64,000 nucleotides of DNA from positions 134,001 through 198,000 of the forward strand of contig BSBK01006024.1 of the NCBI GenBank assembly GCA_027943335.1. Direction: 5' to 3'. The position numbers and the translations under genes were made by a program. Source of the DNA: Chamaecyparis obtusa (Eukaryota; Streptophyta; Pinopsida; Cupressales; Cupressaceae). A model generated the notes under the pieces. That model did not search any database and had not been told where the DNA came from. It worked only from the letters and a program-made list of their open reading frames with translations. Shown in pieces: positions 46,061 to 58,328 of the stretch (positions are counted from its first letter, which is position 1; each line of letters begins with the position of its first letter).

Positions 46061-46990
46061 TTAGTGCCAAGGATAGAAAGGTTCAAAATTCTTCAATCCC
46101 CAAAGCCATTTGGTCCTTACCAACTTTTGCATAAGTTTCCCGACATTTTCCTTTTCCATGCCATATTCTAGCATTTCTGCAAAAAACATAAACACCACAT
46201 CAATGTTCACATGGTAGTGGTGGGAGAAATTCATATATAATTCGCCCATAATCATTTCAATGGCATACAACACTAATAGAGTGTATCTTGAAAATACACT
46301 TCAGCCTGGCCTCAATGATGGCATGTCTAAAAGCCATCTTTTGCTTTCTCGCCGAGAGGCAAATTGCAATTTTCATCTTTTTGACAAATATCATTGTTCT
46401 AAGATAAATGAGGGGATCATTTACGTTTTTGTAGTGTGTGCAATGGTTGCAATACAATTGATAGTTTCAAGAACTTCAAACATTCATTTTTCACGTATCA
46501 CAAATTAATTAGTAATCTTTCATTATTGTTCTTGGATATAATGTGATCATCAATTCCTGTCATCATGAGATCGTAGTCCTTAATGGCCAACGCATCTAAA
46601 AACATCTCCTAGCAATCCAAGTTGATGGCCCAATTGGCCATGTGATCAGCCACATCATCAGCCTCTCTAAATATGTGCGAATAAATTATTATAGTAAATC
46701 CTCTACTTCATGGAAAAGCTTATTTGGCTTCCTTTGGACACGAACATAATATGAATGGCATTGGTGGTTATTAAGGAGTCGCCTTCGATAAGGATGTAAT
46801 CTTTATTTACTCTTTTGCATGTTTGTAGGCCAAGGATTATAACTTGAAGTTTAACTTCATTATTGATTCTATCCCGTAGTTTCCTAGCTGCCAGTGATAA
46901 AATGTTGCCTTACTAATCTCAACCTACACACCTGGCCTTAGACTTGCCTGAGTTTCCTCAAGAGGCCCTACTCAAGGTTAAGTGGTTCCC
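46061..46990 (-). pseudogene. LINE RNase H remnant
   Basis: On the minus strand 46990-46600 reads as a decayed LINE RNase H: a degraded GNSGKSKARCVG start, LSLAARKLRDRINNEVKL, YILIEGDSLITTNAIHIM with the third catalytic Asp, and HIFREADDVADHMANWAINL with the last. The first Asp is lost. Downstream minus frames (46457-46061) may be the LINE 3' region but show no motif. It is not in the same frame or orientation as the LINE at 3356. Confidence 0.75.
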
Positions 46991-48999
46991 ACCAGGCATT
47001 TTCTTTCCAATCGTGGATCAATTGAACCCGAGGTGCCACATGAATGGGAGGGATATATGAAGAGTAGTTGTTTTGTATATAAAGTGATCAAATTGTTGAG
47101 CAAGCCATTCTATAAGAAACACAAAATCGATGCGAAGAATGTTGCCCTCAAATGTTTGAAAAAATCAATAATAAAAAAAAAGGTGCCACCTCAAATTCAC
47201 TAATATGATTGATGTTATAACTCAAATCACAAAATTTGTTGATTTGTATGTAGGGAGTTCAAAAAATTGGCAAAGTCTTAAAGAAATCTAAAAACTTCAT
47301 TCTAATTCACCTTAAAATTCATAAGAAATAGGGGCTTTTTTAGTTAAAATATATTTTAAATTAATGTTTTTAATTAAGGTTTATTTTTTATTTTTTGGAA
47401 AATGAATTAAAATGACATATACAAACACATTACAAACTTTATTGCGAACATTATATTCAACACAAGTTAAAAATATTTAAAATTTTTGAGAAACTCCTTC
47501 CAAATTCTAGGTAAGATTACTTTAAGAAAGAAAAAGAAAATCATAAAATCGAAATAAAAATATGCAAAACATTTGATGTTATAAGAAAAGATCACATTAT
47601 GTAATGTCACCTAATGTTTTGGGATTTCCCTTCAATGGCGACTCTCATTATTCAAACAAAATAAATAAATATTTAAATGCAACATTGATTCAAATTTTTG
47701 AATTAGACTAAAGTCAAAAAACATAAAAAATTAACACGTCAAGTTATTAAAAAGAAAAAGTGACAAAAACAAAGAAGAAATTACCAATTGAACATTATAG
47801 TTAGCATCATTACCTCCTACTCAAATTGGTTTACTTCCATTATTTTAAAGATTATAATGGATCCACTGCTCCACCTAATGTAACAGCGAGGGAAAAGAGG
47901 CCTGAAGGCATGAGTTCTTGGCTCAGCAAAAAAAGAGTTGCAAGCCAAAGCAGCAAAAAAGCTTCAATAGACCACAATCTTTTTTTAAACTTTGTTTGCA
48001 TTTTAAATTAGGTCATTTTTTTCTTTTCTTTTTTTCATTTAATAGAATTTAATATATTAAATTTAATCTATAACTCGATCCAATAAATTTTTCATTTTTA
48101 TTTTATTTATGTAGTGTTATATTCAATATGTGAAGTTTTATGTATAAAATGTTAAAAAATTAATTCAACATATTTTAATAATGTTAAACAATTCTGTAGA
48201 TTTATTACTTATATGTTTAAAATGTTCAAATTTTCATTGTCAAACTTAATCCAAATTTTATCTTTGTCAAACTCAAACACCAAAATGAACCTTCCAACAT
48301 TGGTTACAGGTTATAACAGGTGATATCTTGCCTCTAAATGAATGAGTCTGGTCTGTCAAAAGAGAGACAAAATAAAACCCTAAAAATAGTCTGCAAATGG
48401 GCACAAAAATATAGTGAAATTGTGGCCACCAAACCCTATCCAACTTGAAGAATATGACCAAACATTTATTCTTATGATGACTGCAAATTCATTTTGAACT
48501 CCAAGTATCATGCTGAGATGTCTAAAATTTTGATTTTGGTCACTGTAAATCTTGACTTAACATATACAAATGCTAGACACCTACACATAGAAGAAAACGA
48601 ACCTACAAAAACAATTATAGTGCCCATACTGGAAGATACAAAACTGTTGTCTGCTAACAAAGTTTAATTTTTTACTCATTCTGGCCTTTTTTAACATCCA
48701 CGCATTAGTGTACAGAAACAATCAGTCATTCCCCACACAATATGTATATTTCCAAGGCATTAAACAATTTTTTGACAAGGGACAGTGGGGAGTATTTCTA
48801 AGTTGTCCCCGCATCCCCAAAATGTCATCGATTCAAGGATGTGTCAAAAAAGGTTGAGGACACATCAGCATAGAACATAGCAAGTCTATCATGGTGAATA
48901 TGCTTTCACCACTACTACAAACTAGTAATTTTGCCAAACTAACAAAATATTTGTTTTGAGAAGTAACTTATATGCCCTAACCTACACATGGATGTCTGG
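46991..48999. other. No gene recognised
   Basis: Very AT-rich at 47200-48260. A GGGACAGTGGGGAG / TTGTCCCCGCATCCCC stretch at 48780-48840 loosely matches, in inverse orientation, the repeat at 27130 and 27480. The end near 48850-49000 may be the decayed continuation of the gypsy remnant at 49000. Confidence 0.5.
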
Positions 49000-50128
49000 T
49001 AAACATTAGTCTCCAACTCTCTACTTGATGAGAAAGTATATTGCTTTAATTTGGAGAAACTTGCTCAAAATTTGTTCTTTCCATCTCCCATGAAGATTTT
49101 GGGACCTTCTCAAGCTGATATATGCCCCAATAAGCATGCAAAATGAAGGATTTACCATTTTTGATGATCCAATATTTGTTAACCCTCCCATAGATGACTG
49201 TCTTGTTCTCATATGAGTATGGACTGACCAAGATTAAACCACACACATCTAAAGAAAAAACATCAAGCACTATTCATAAAGTTAGTTCCAACCGAAAATC
49301 TTCACTTGCATTGACTACTTATTAGCATGGCAACCATTTATTTGACCCAACCCAGCCTATAAAATGAAGGGCATTTGAACAGTTTCAGGCCTAATTTATC
49401 CACCAAATCTTGTAAAACTAAGTTAGCTTGAGAGCATGAATCAAGCAATGCATCAATCTTAACATTATTTATAGGCATTTTAAGTTTTAACAATAAAAAA
49501 TGTTCTTTTGCCAACTACAGATCTTTTCATAGTCTTCATTCATTGAGGGCATAGAATTTTTCTTACCTTGTTTGTGAGGGTTTTTTTCTAAATGTATTTC
49601 AAACATGAGGACTATATAGGACTATCCATACCAGAATGATCACCAAGTGCAGATTTCATTTTGGTGCTTGTGGAACTTCCTTTTTTATCCTTTTTATTGA
49701 CCTTAACTTCGTTAGACTTGTAAGTGGAAGAATAACCATCTATCTCAAAATATTAAGCATGTGAGTATGCTTCATCTGTCAACTAGCTTAGAAAACAATA
49801 TGGACCTACAAAGATGCTTATGAAGACCTCATATATATTTAATTAGTACTTCATCTAACAATCTTTACCTATTTGTATAGCCCTTCTATAAAATTCACCA
49901 ATGTCTTCTTTAACACTTTGACCTTTTTGCTTGAAAATTGTCATTCCATAATCGTTTCTTCCTTATGGCATACAGGATATAATTACTTCCTAAATAATTG
50001 TTTAAACTACTCCCAAGAACATATATGAGGCTTTTTCATAGCGTTGAGTACAAGAAACTTTCAAACCTTTGCTTTGCCAACAATAGTCTACCAAATGAGA
50101 TATTTTGATCTCGAGAGAGCATGCATGC
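49000..50128 (-). pseudogene. Old Ty3/gypsy remnant: gag C-terminus and protease
   Basis: From 50128 down, gag reads RDQNISFGRLLLAKQRFESF, then after shifts KRLWNDNFQ and GQSVKEDIGEFYRRAIQI. From about 49490 the protease reads MPINNVKIDALLDSCSQANL, where DSGS is expected, so the second residue after Asp is Cys. Next come LFKCPSFYRLGW and, in another frame, VFSLDVCGLILVSPYSYENK and YGRVNKYWI, the usual segment after protease in gypsy elements. Reverse transcriptase is absent. Many shifts make this the oldest gypsy copy here. Confidence 0.75.
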
Positions 50129-50136
50129 CAAAATAC

Positions 50137-50987
50137 CTAAGTTACTGGTTTGGGTTCGGGGACGAGAATCCGATTCGTGGATTCGTGAAATTTTTTTTGC
50201 CATTATGATTCGTTGATTCGTGAAAAAAAAAATTTCCATTATGATTCATATGGGTTCATGTGTATATATATATATGGTTCGAGGATTCGTTAAATGTTTT
50301 TTTTTCCATTATGATTCGTATGGGTTCGTGTGTGTGTGTATATATATATATACAAAAAAATAAGAGAAATATAGGTAATTGTAAAACTAAATCACTTCAT
50401 AGTATGAATCTATGATGCATTGATCAATGCCAAATGTCAAAGATAACCATTAAAAATTTAAATACTTAATCAAAGAGAATGGTAAGTCGCACGAGCCAAA
50501 GAAACCCACACAGTCAATACCAAATGCCAGTGAAAGATGACTGATAGCTCCATTTGATCAAACACTATCCCCCAGCTTGAAAAGAAATTGTCAGCTACTC
50601 CTGGTCAAACACTCCATGCACGTACACCATAGAAAGGGAGAAAAGCCAGTCAAAACACACAGACTGGACAATTAAAGCATCGATGTCCAACAAGCCAAAA
50701 GTTAAAGCAATTTATGGTGATCGATTAGTAGATCAAAAAACCAGCCAATGATGTGAAAGGTTGAGTAGATCTAACAGAGACAAGTGTCTAAGATAGAAAA
50801 CTTGCCAACAAAGACCTTGCATGCTATTTATTAAGAGTTGCAGATAAAAAATTTAATATTAATATGCAACACTACGGATCCGGACGGACCCATAGGTCCG
50901 AACGCAGATCCTATCTGAATCCAATGCGGACCGGTCCACGAACCCGAACCTGGTTCAAGGGTCCAAGGTCCGAATCCGGTAATGTAG
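50137..50987. mobile_element. hAT-like non-autonomous element 1
   Basis: The 8-bp duplication CAAAATAC lies at 50129-50136 and 50988-50995. Inverted ends are CTAAGTTACTGGTTTGGG (left) and CTACATTACCGGATTCGG (right, inverse). The interior has no coding frame. It holds a degenerate repeat of about 75 bp with ATTATGATTCGTATGGGTTC and TATATATA runs (50190-50350). It sits inside the gypsy gag remnant, whose reading continues on both sides. Confidence 0.78.
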
Positions 50988-50995
50988 CAAAATAC

Positions 50996-51074
50996 CTCAA
51001 AGTTGAATGATCCAATTGTCAAGCTTCTCCACATCAACATCTCCTTCAAATTTTAGCATCTCAATCTTGGTCTC
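50996..51074 (-). pseudogene. Old gypsy remnant: gag middle
   Basis: Reads TKIEMLKFEGDVDVEKLDNW then IIQL on the minus strand. This is the start of the gypsy gag core (K...F.G..D.EKL..WL.QLE). It lies between two insertions and joins 50128 and 52213 in order. Confidence 0.75.
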
Positions 51075-52212
51075 TGTTAATGTTTGTAGCTTCGGTCAAA
51101 TTATTCTAACCTTAAGCATTTGATATCTCCTTCTTTAGATAAAATGAGAATTATATGTTATATACATTATCATTATACAATTATATGTTATATACATTAT
51201 CATTATACATTTGATGATCTTATCAACTAGAGAATTCATTAAGATTCATTCTATAATTATTATTATTTGATAACCATGATAGTTATCATTATTGATAACT
51301 AATATGAGTAAAAGTAATATATATGTTATAGTTGATATTGTTATCAACTTTAATTGTTAATAAAGTTGATAACAATACCAACTTAACATAATTGATTTGA
51401 TTATCAAAAGCCGATTATGGTATCGACCAAATCAAGATATTACTTTATGTTGATTATGGTATCAACTATGAATCTTGATTAATCATTATTGATAATGATG
51501 TCACTGTGATTATCATTATCAATAATGATAATCATATTTATATGATCATCAAAATACTTATATCAACTTCATTCTTATCAACATAACAAACTTATCGTTG
51601 TTAATAAGGATATTGTCGACAGTATCATTATTAACAATGATTTTGTTAAACATATGTTTGGACAACAAATAGAATGAAGGCTGATATGTATTGGCTAGTA
51701 TAATGTTCAATGCTAATATGAAGATCGACATTAACAAGTCGATAATGAGGATCGACTTCGATAAACAATAACATGTTGATAATGCAATTTGCTAAGTTGG
51801 TAAACTTTGACAATAAGAATGTCTCACGAAGAGACATCACTCTTCGTGAGACAATCTCACAAAGAGGTATGTCCCTTCGTGAGACATCCTTGAAGAATAT
51901 ATATATTACATCAAGTTCATTTTATGAAACTGATTATTAATAGCAATACAATTCAGCCTTAGTTTGATATTGAGATATATATATATATAAAGTCCTCTAT
52001 ACACATTAGTTAATAAGAAGATTATTTATATTATATTGATATTGATATATATCAAATAAGTGATTTGATATAATATCAATTTGTAGATCAATATATATAA
52101 AGATAATATTCTAAGGAAAAATTATCAAGATATACTTATATCTATCTAAGATTAGATAACATTCTATTGTGAATTTATCTAATATATATACATAAAATTT
52201 TAAAGAATTACA
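51075..52212. mobile_element. AT-rich insertion in the gag remnant, possible solo LTR
   Basis: About 1.14 kb beginning TGTTAATG and ending AATTACA, separating two gag pieces. Extremely AT-rich with many TTATCA, TGATAA and TATATA words. A perfect 13-bp stem (GTCTCACGAAGAG with CTCTTCGTGAGAC, 6-base loop) lies at 51821-51852, followed by a partial second hairpin to 51885. No target duplication was found at these borders. Confidence 0.5.
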
Positions 52213-52580
52213 TACCCTAAATCCGATCAAACAATAGTCTCCACCTTAAATAGAAGCTTCTTGAAAGAATCTTATCAACCTTTGACATATCTTCTTCTTC
52301 ATTAGATTTGGGTTTGTCACCATCCAATCTCTCCAAAAGGACCTCCATAAGACTTTTCATGGTCCCCAATGATTGAAACAAAATTTTGGTGGCATTCTAA
52401 ATCCTTTAGAATCTTGCTTCAATATCCATATAATCTCCTCCTACCCTGCTTCTCAACACTCTTCCAATTGCAAGATTCAATATCTCTTTGCAAAGCAAAA
52501 TCTTCTCTCCAGTTGATCTAGTTATTAGGAGGAACCTGCAAAACACTCACAACACACCTCCCAAAGGAATGACATCATGT
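52213..52580 (-). pseudogene. Old gypsy remnant: gag N-terminus and leader
   Basis: The minus strand reads ATKILFQSLGTMKSLMEVLL then ERLDGDKPKSNEEEDMSKVD, a plausible helical gag N-terminus, then KILSRSF before the insertion. Stops interrupt the start. A leader of about 100 bp separates it from the primer site. Confidence 0.65.
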
Positions 52581-52588
52581 TGATACCA
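52581..52588 (-). other. Primer-binding site of the old gypsy remnant
   Basis: TGGTATCA on the minus strand, three bases from the LTR end, followed by ACATGATGTC, which departs from the usual GAGC. Confidence 0.6.
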
Positions 52589-52591
52589 CTT

Positions 52592-53729
52592 TGTAAACTA
52601 TGATGATATCTCTTAAGTAGTTTGTTAAAAATGGAGTTGTTGGTTTCATATTATGTGAGAAGAATGACTGAAACACTTAAACAATTCTAGCCAAACATGG
52701 GCTCACTAGGCACTCAAAATGGCTAACTAGATGATTTCCACAACCCTTCAAACCTTTTACAAACTCCAATAAGATGTTTAATTCCCTAGGAACCAATCAA
52801 ACACTCCCAAAATGATCTATTGATCCTACAACTTCTATGGCAAATAAGTTGTAAGGTTCAACCCTTGGCACCCTCGGTACCTATTTGATACCCCTGCGGA
52901 TTTGGCTAGGGTGTGTGCCAAGGCACGTGGTTGGTCCAAGCCCAAGCAAACCCAAACGCTTGGGAGCCCCTTTTTTTTCAAAATTTATAATTTTTTTGAA
53001 GTCCACAACTTCTAAAAAATGAAATGAAACCCTAAAAGTGAGTTTTAAAACACTTAGGGAGATTATTGTTTCTAAACTGTTTTTCTCTTGTAGGTTCGAC
53101 AAAAGTGTGGCTTCTAGCCTCAAATGGAGGGAGTTGAAGATCGATTTTTGAAGCTTAATCAAGTGTTGTAGCTTCATTCCTACTCATTTGCAAGCTTCCA
53201 TTGGCTGAAAGAGGTAAAAAAAAACCAGCTTTTTCATCCATTTTGTTTCACAAACATGAAACATTGTTTGTTTACTTCACCTATTTTTTTCCATTCTTTT
53301 GTTTTTGCTTTGACTGTGTTCATATAGAATTTTTTCCATAGGAACTAGAATGGCATCTACCTCTTCCTCCATAGGCACAGTTTTTGAATGAGTTTTTATT
53401 TTACTATTGAACTTGAAGTATATGATGCGATGATGGTATGATCATGATGCTATGATTACAATTTTATGGTATTTTTGTTGTTTATATGATACTACATGAC
53501 ATTCTAACCTTAATTCATGCTTCTAGGCTACACACACACACACACAGACATAATTTTTACATTGTTTTTGTACTAACGAACTGAAAACCCCATTTCAAAA
53601 TTTTGCTATACTAGCGAAACAGGGTTCTCAAACCCAAACCAGCAACTTAGTATGGCAGATGTGAATATGACAAAATATAGTTCACATCTCACTGTGGCAA
53701 CGCTCAAGAAGAGATTTAAAAGTTAAAAC
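52592..53729 (-). repeat. 5' LTR of the old gypsy remnant, split and truncated
   Basis: Starts TGTAAAC at 52592 next to the primer site and continues to 52843. After hAT-like element 2 it resumes from 53659. At 53730 the Tat element interrupts it, so its outer end lies beyond the window. No partner LTR is visible. Confidence 0.6.
52844..53650. mobile_element. hAT-like non-autonomous element 2
   Basis: Flanked by TATGGCAA (52836-52843) and TATGGCAG (53651-53658), an 8-bp duplication with one mismatch. The right end, inverted, reads CTAAGTTGCTGGTTTGGG, matching 16 of the first 18 bases or better of element 1. The left end is ATAAGTTGTAAGG. The interior has a 98-codon minus frame (52881-53177) without motifs and a CACACACA run at 53529. 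It sits in the old gypsy LTR. Confidence 0.75.
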
Positions 53730-54707
53730 TGTATGCACCCTAAAATGGTCGCCTAGACTTTGGGCCCCCATTCATCATTTTATCAATTTCCTGAATCAAT
53801 GCTTTACAATATTTTCAATTTAAATCAATTTTCTTGATCAAATCGCAATTAATTCATTTATTTCAATATTTTCTAAAGTTTGATCATTTTATCCTAAGCC
53901 TCATTTAATTAAAAGAAAAACTTCCCTTTTAATTAAATAAAATCATCTTATTAAAATAAAATTCCTCTTTTAATAAAATCCCACTTAAATATCTCTGTGT
54001 TGAAAAAGGAAATAAAATAAATAAAAATCCATTTTTCTCTCCACTTTGAATGCACATACTTTTAAGTGGTGGGCCTTTTTCATCTTTTTGCCTCTTAAAG
54101 AATCTTGAGCACATGGATCAACCAAGATTTAATCTCCACCATTGTTCATTTCTTTTTGCCTCTTAATCTTGACCATTCGCTTTCCTTTATAAGGAGCCCT
54201 CTCCTTCTCATTTGAAGATAGAAGATTTTTGTATTGTTATGCTGCAGGTTTGGAGAGCAACTTTGGAGAAGATTCTTGGGCACTTGAGCTTGGATATTGA
54301 AACTTCTCTTTTCTTGTCTTCTTCTCTCATGCTTCCATGGCAATCCATTTAGATTAATATTGCATTTGCATATTAAATTAGATTCATATTTCCTTTCATA
54401 GAATAATCTTGCATAAGCATTTCCTTTCATAGATTAGTTTGCTTTCATGCATTGTTATCATATAGAATAGCTTCCATTTTCATTTGCATGCATACTTGAT
54501 GATCATGGAGACTAGCATTCTTGCTTTTCCTCTTTGAATCTCTCATTTTATGGTGTACTTGCATGGGCACAAACTAGGTCTAATCTGAGGGTCTCCATTA
54601 CAAACCCTTGCACTCCATGAATAGAGAGCTATGAGTCGCCATTTGAGACCTCATTCTTGAGCAATCTTGGATTTAATGACTCACAGAAGACAACATTTTA
54701 GCACACA
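53730..54707 (+). repeat. 5' LTR of the Tat element
   Basis: 978 bp, from TGTATGCACCC to GCACACA, next to the primer site. A clear TATAA at 54188-54192 (CCTTTATAAGGAGC) marks the promoter, and transcription would start about 30 bp downstream. The 3' LTR is outside the window, so borders rest on TG/CA ends and the primer site. Confidence 0.75.
54188..54192 (+). promoter_or_regulatory. TATA box of the Tat LTR
   Basis: CTTTATAAGGAGCCCTCTCC; the GC-richer run after TATAA is typical of a plant LTR promoter start. Confidence 0.65.
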
Positions 54708-54712
54708 TTTTT

Positions 54713-54729
54713 TACGCCCACCATGGGGC
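54713..54729 (+). other. Primer-binding site of the Tat element
   Basis: TACGCCCACCATGGGGC differs by few bases from TGGCGCCCACCGTGGGGC, the complement of plant tRNA-Lys (recalled). Compare 2113-2130. Confidence 0.6.
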
Positions 54730-56843
54730 AGAAAATTCCATTTCTTGCCTCATTTTATTTTATTTTTCTGACAATTTTCGTGCGTTGTCCGTACTTTCAT
54801 GCGTCTCTGTTACGGATCCTCGCATGAAGTTTCTCGCTGTATCACATGAAGTTTTGCTGGTATTAGCATTTCTGCGTGCGACAAAGGCATTTTCTTGCGC
54901 GGGCCTGTGTACTTTCTCGTGCGAGCCTGTGTACTTTCTCATGCGGCCCTATGTACTGTCTCGCGCGAACTTTCTGACAACAGAGACCTAAATTTCCAGA
55001 TTTGCTAGTTTACTTGATATTTTCTGACATTTAATGCTTGCTGTGATTGTTTCCCTAATTCTGATTGCTGAGGCAGCATAGCATTGGATTGTAGATCTTT
55101 GGACCTAAGGTGAGTTGCTATAATCTCTATAACATTTGGATTTTGGGCATAAAATGAATCTCTCATGTGTCTAGCTTGAGTGTTTATTGCTTTCATAGAT
55201 CACACTTCAATTTTGGGCTCTAAAAGGAACATAGATTCACTTTCTTGCATATGTGTTTCACATAGTGATTAGGCCCTATGAACACTATTTGTGGTGTTCT
55301 TGAGAGAGTGGGCTTCTTGCGAAGCTCTTATTGACGATAGAACCCCTTGTAGGTAGGGAGGATATTGTTATTATCTCACGGTCTTACTTGGTTTAGCGTT
55401 CAACATTGATCGGTATGTTCTCTCTTGGTCCCACTTAGAGAGCTCAGTAGACATTGTTGTTGACATCATGAACCTTGGTGAGGTGGTTTCAATCTTAGCG
55501 TGTCAATGAACTTGCTTGCTATGTTTGGGTGAAGTGAACAGGCTAGAGGATTATGCTCTACTCCCTTTTTGGGTAGTACTAGAAACTCAGATCCTTGAAT
55601 CTAAACCAAGTCTCCATGTGGTCCTTTTTGTGAGTCACCTTGTTAGAGAGGGTTAACCGTAGTGGACATTCCCTTTATTGGGTCAACCACGTGGATGGAA
55701 CCTCAAGGGGTAATAGCCATTTTTGCCATGGTAGTAACAACTGCTATACAAATGTCCTTGTGGAAGAAATCTCCACGGGTGTAGTTTCTTGTTGGGCTGT
55801 TAGATCTCCTCAGCATCTTCGATTGATTAAATTCTCGGAATGTGTCAAAACCCCGGCGCGCCTGGATTGGAGTTCGCCCTCTTGAGATTGCAAAAGTTGC
55901 AGAGTCAAACCATTACTAAGAAACATAGTGCAACCAAATTTTTATTTGCTAGGACTATATGAGTGGTTGGAAAACATTTGAGAACATACACAAGTAGAAT
56001 CTTTTAAGGAGTAGCATACTACATCACTAGTCTTGTTCATGTGCAAGGTTGTTGTCCCTTGCCCATTGTTTGAAGACATTGTTTGCTTGAACTCCTTGAT
56101 TGGTGTCTTGCGTGCTTGATTGATGATAAAAATTTGTTGATGTATTTACCTGATCTTTTAAAACGAACAAAGAAAAAACTAAGTTCCTGAGTTTACAAAC
56201 TTGTTGTCAAGCGGCTTGATCCTGTTTTGTCGCCTGGCTTTGTGCACATTCTCGCGCGAGCCTGGCATTTTCTCGCGCAATATTTCATTTTCTCACGCGA
56301 TCCCTAGCATTTCTTCGCACGGGACTGCATTCCCTCGCACGAAACTGTCCTGCAGTCTGTCAAACAATGAGCTGATTTGTGTCATTTCCAATCATCCTTG
56401 GTCGATCCAGATTATAGTAGGTCACTTACCTCATAGTCAGAAGCCTGTTTGTACCTTGGGTTCATGTGTCTTGACCTCTTGGATTAGTATCTGTGATTTT
56501 ACAAGTGACCTTGTTTGGAATCGATTAGTTGGAGATTGTCCTTGTTGAGAAAGTAAACCTTTAGATTCTTTGATAACACTCTTGGAGAGTTTCAGTAATC
56601 TCTTGTCCAATTCACTTCCATCCAAAATCAATTTCAATCAAATATAATTTGGGTAATCATCCTCCTGATCCATGTGTTAGGATACTTATCCGTTCATTGG
56701 GCACCTCTGTGGCAGTGTTGGTTTATACCTTTTGCAAAAATTCTATCTTATCATCTCTTGTTTGGACAATTGAATGCTTTTACTATCCTAGTTTGACACC
56801 AACATTTTTTAGGGTCATCTTATCACTTGGGATATTTTCTTTC
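54730..56843 (+). other. Leader of the Tat element with CpG-rich motif arrays
   Basis: About 2.1 kb between primer site and gag. 55140-56130 matches the leader at the left end of the window. Two blocks outside that match (about 54870-54975 and 56230-56345) repeat a motif near TTTCTCGCGCGAGCCTGTGT at about 22-bp spacing. Short frames occur but no shared protein, so I treat it as untranslated. Confidence 0.75.
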
Positions 56844-58327
56844 ATGTCGGTTACAACAAGATATCAAGTAAATCAAGGAAAACGACCTCAAGTAGTCTTT
56901 GACCAATTACCCTTAGTTCAAACTCGCCAAAAACGTAAGGGAAAAGAGCCTATGTTTGATCAATCCCCTAGGAATACCTTAGAAGCTTGGTTTGATCCCA
57001 AGAGTAATCTTAGCGAGTTGAGCACATCCTTAGCACCTTCTCATTCAAATATGGATATGAGTTACACAATGACTCGAAGGGAGAGGGAAGAAAGGGATAA
57101 AAATCTTGACAGCATATTGGAAAGACATAGAGATAACATTTTGTTTGGCAGTTCATCTCATGAAAATCAACCAGTACCATCTCTTATTTCTACTAGATAT
57201 TTGGATGCACATCAAAGGGCTGAGAGAGATAAGAGGCAACTCTCTCAAGAAGAGCAATCACAACATGGCAATCAAGACGATGAACCTTATGATACTCATG
57301 TGAATGCAGCATATACCAATGACTTATTTAAACATTCAAGACCAAGTTCACCACTTCAAACAACTTCAAGATGCACAAGTGAAAGACTCAAAAGGATTGA
57401 GTGTGAAAAGAAAGTCTTCTTAGATGAACAAGCTGCGAAGGAAGAGAAGTTTAGATTCCTAGAGTCAGAAAGACAAGCCTTATTGGAGATAGAAAGGAGA
57501 GCCGCACAAGAAGAGAAAGATAGACTCTTGGCTCAACAACTCAATGATCAATACAACAAAATGTGTGTTGGTGGTGGAAACAACTCTCCTCCATCCACTC
57601 CTAAGACCCCACGAAGTAGAAGGTATTCAAGATCACCTTCACGAACTCCTAGCCCTAGAGGAAGAAGGGCTCCACAATATGATCATTATAGGAGACAAAC
57701 ACCTCCTAGGAACTCAAAACAACCTTCTCAACATGCTCACCATGGTTCACACTATGGGGGAGGTAGCTCACGTCTTGACCTCGACTCCCAAGATTTCATG
57801 AAGATACAACAAGAACCACTCTTCCAACAATATGTGGAGAGATACTTGGAGAAAAACAAAGACAAGTTCCTAGAGAGTTAAATCAACAAAGGTGCTAAAG
57901 TCCCTTACAACTTTGATGTGGATAGAAAGATCAAGAAGCAAGGTCCATCTTAGGATGAGAAGATAAACAAATTTAGAGTATGATGGAAAAGATGTTGGCA
58001 CCCAAGAGCTCATTCAATCTTGATTCGATTTGTCCCAATCCTTTTGACAAGAGTGTGAGTATGAAAGATTTTCCTAGAAAAGTTGAGATCCCCCAATATG
58101 ACAAGTATGACGGTAATGGAGATCCACATGATCATGTGCGTCAATTTTATATTATGAGTTTTGAGTTCCATCAAGATGACTCGTACCTCATGAGGTTGTT
58201 CCCCAGGAGTCTTAAAGGTCAAGTGATGGAATGGTTCACCAACAATAACTCCCCCCGTCAAGACTTTTAAAGAGCTTGTCCATAGATTTGTCCAACACTT
58301 TGCATACAATCTTTCAAGATATGTCAC
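56844..58327 (+). pseudogene. Tat gag
   Basis: The ATG at 56844 (MSVTTRYQVNQGKRP) begins a long charged N-terminus, with a Glu/Arg coiled coil (ERRAAQEEKDRLLAQQL) and an Arg/Ser-rich segment (RRYSRSPSRTPSPRGRR). It stops at 57881. The gag core follows in another frame (57980-58270): FPRKVEIPQYDKYDGNGDPH, then FPRSLKGQVMEWF. A C-run at about 58251 shifts it back to the first frame. Earlier frame upstream of 56844 is open but has no motif, so 56844 is preferred. Confidence 0.85.
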
Positions 58328-58328
58328 C

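Noticed and set aside
53529..53545. CA dinucleotide run as a regulatory element
   Set aside because: A short microsatellite inside hAT-like element 2, nothing more.
54785..54991. Cys-rich 68-codon frame in the Tat leader
   Set aside because: It is a translation of the 22-bp CpG motif array.
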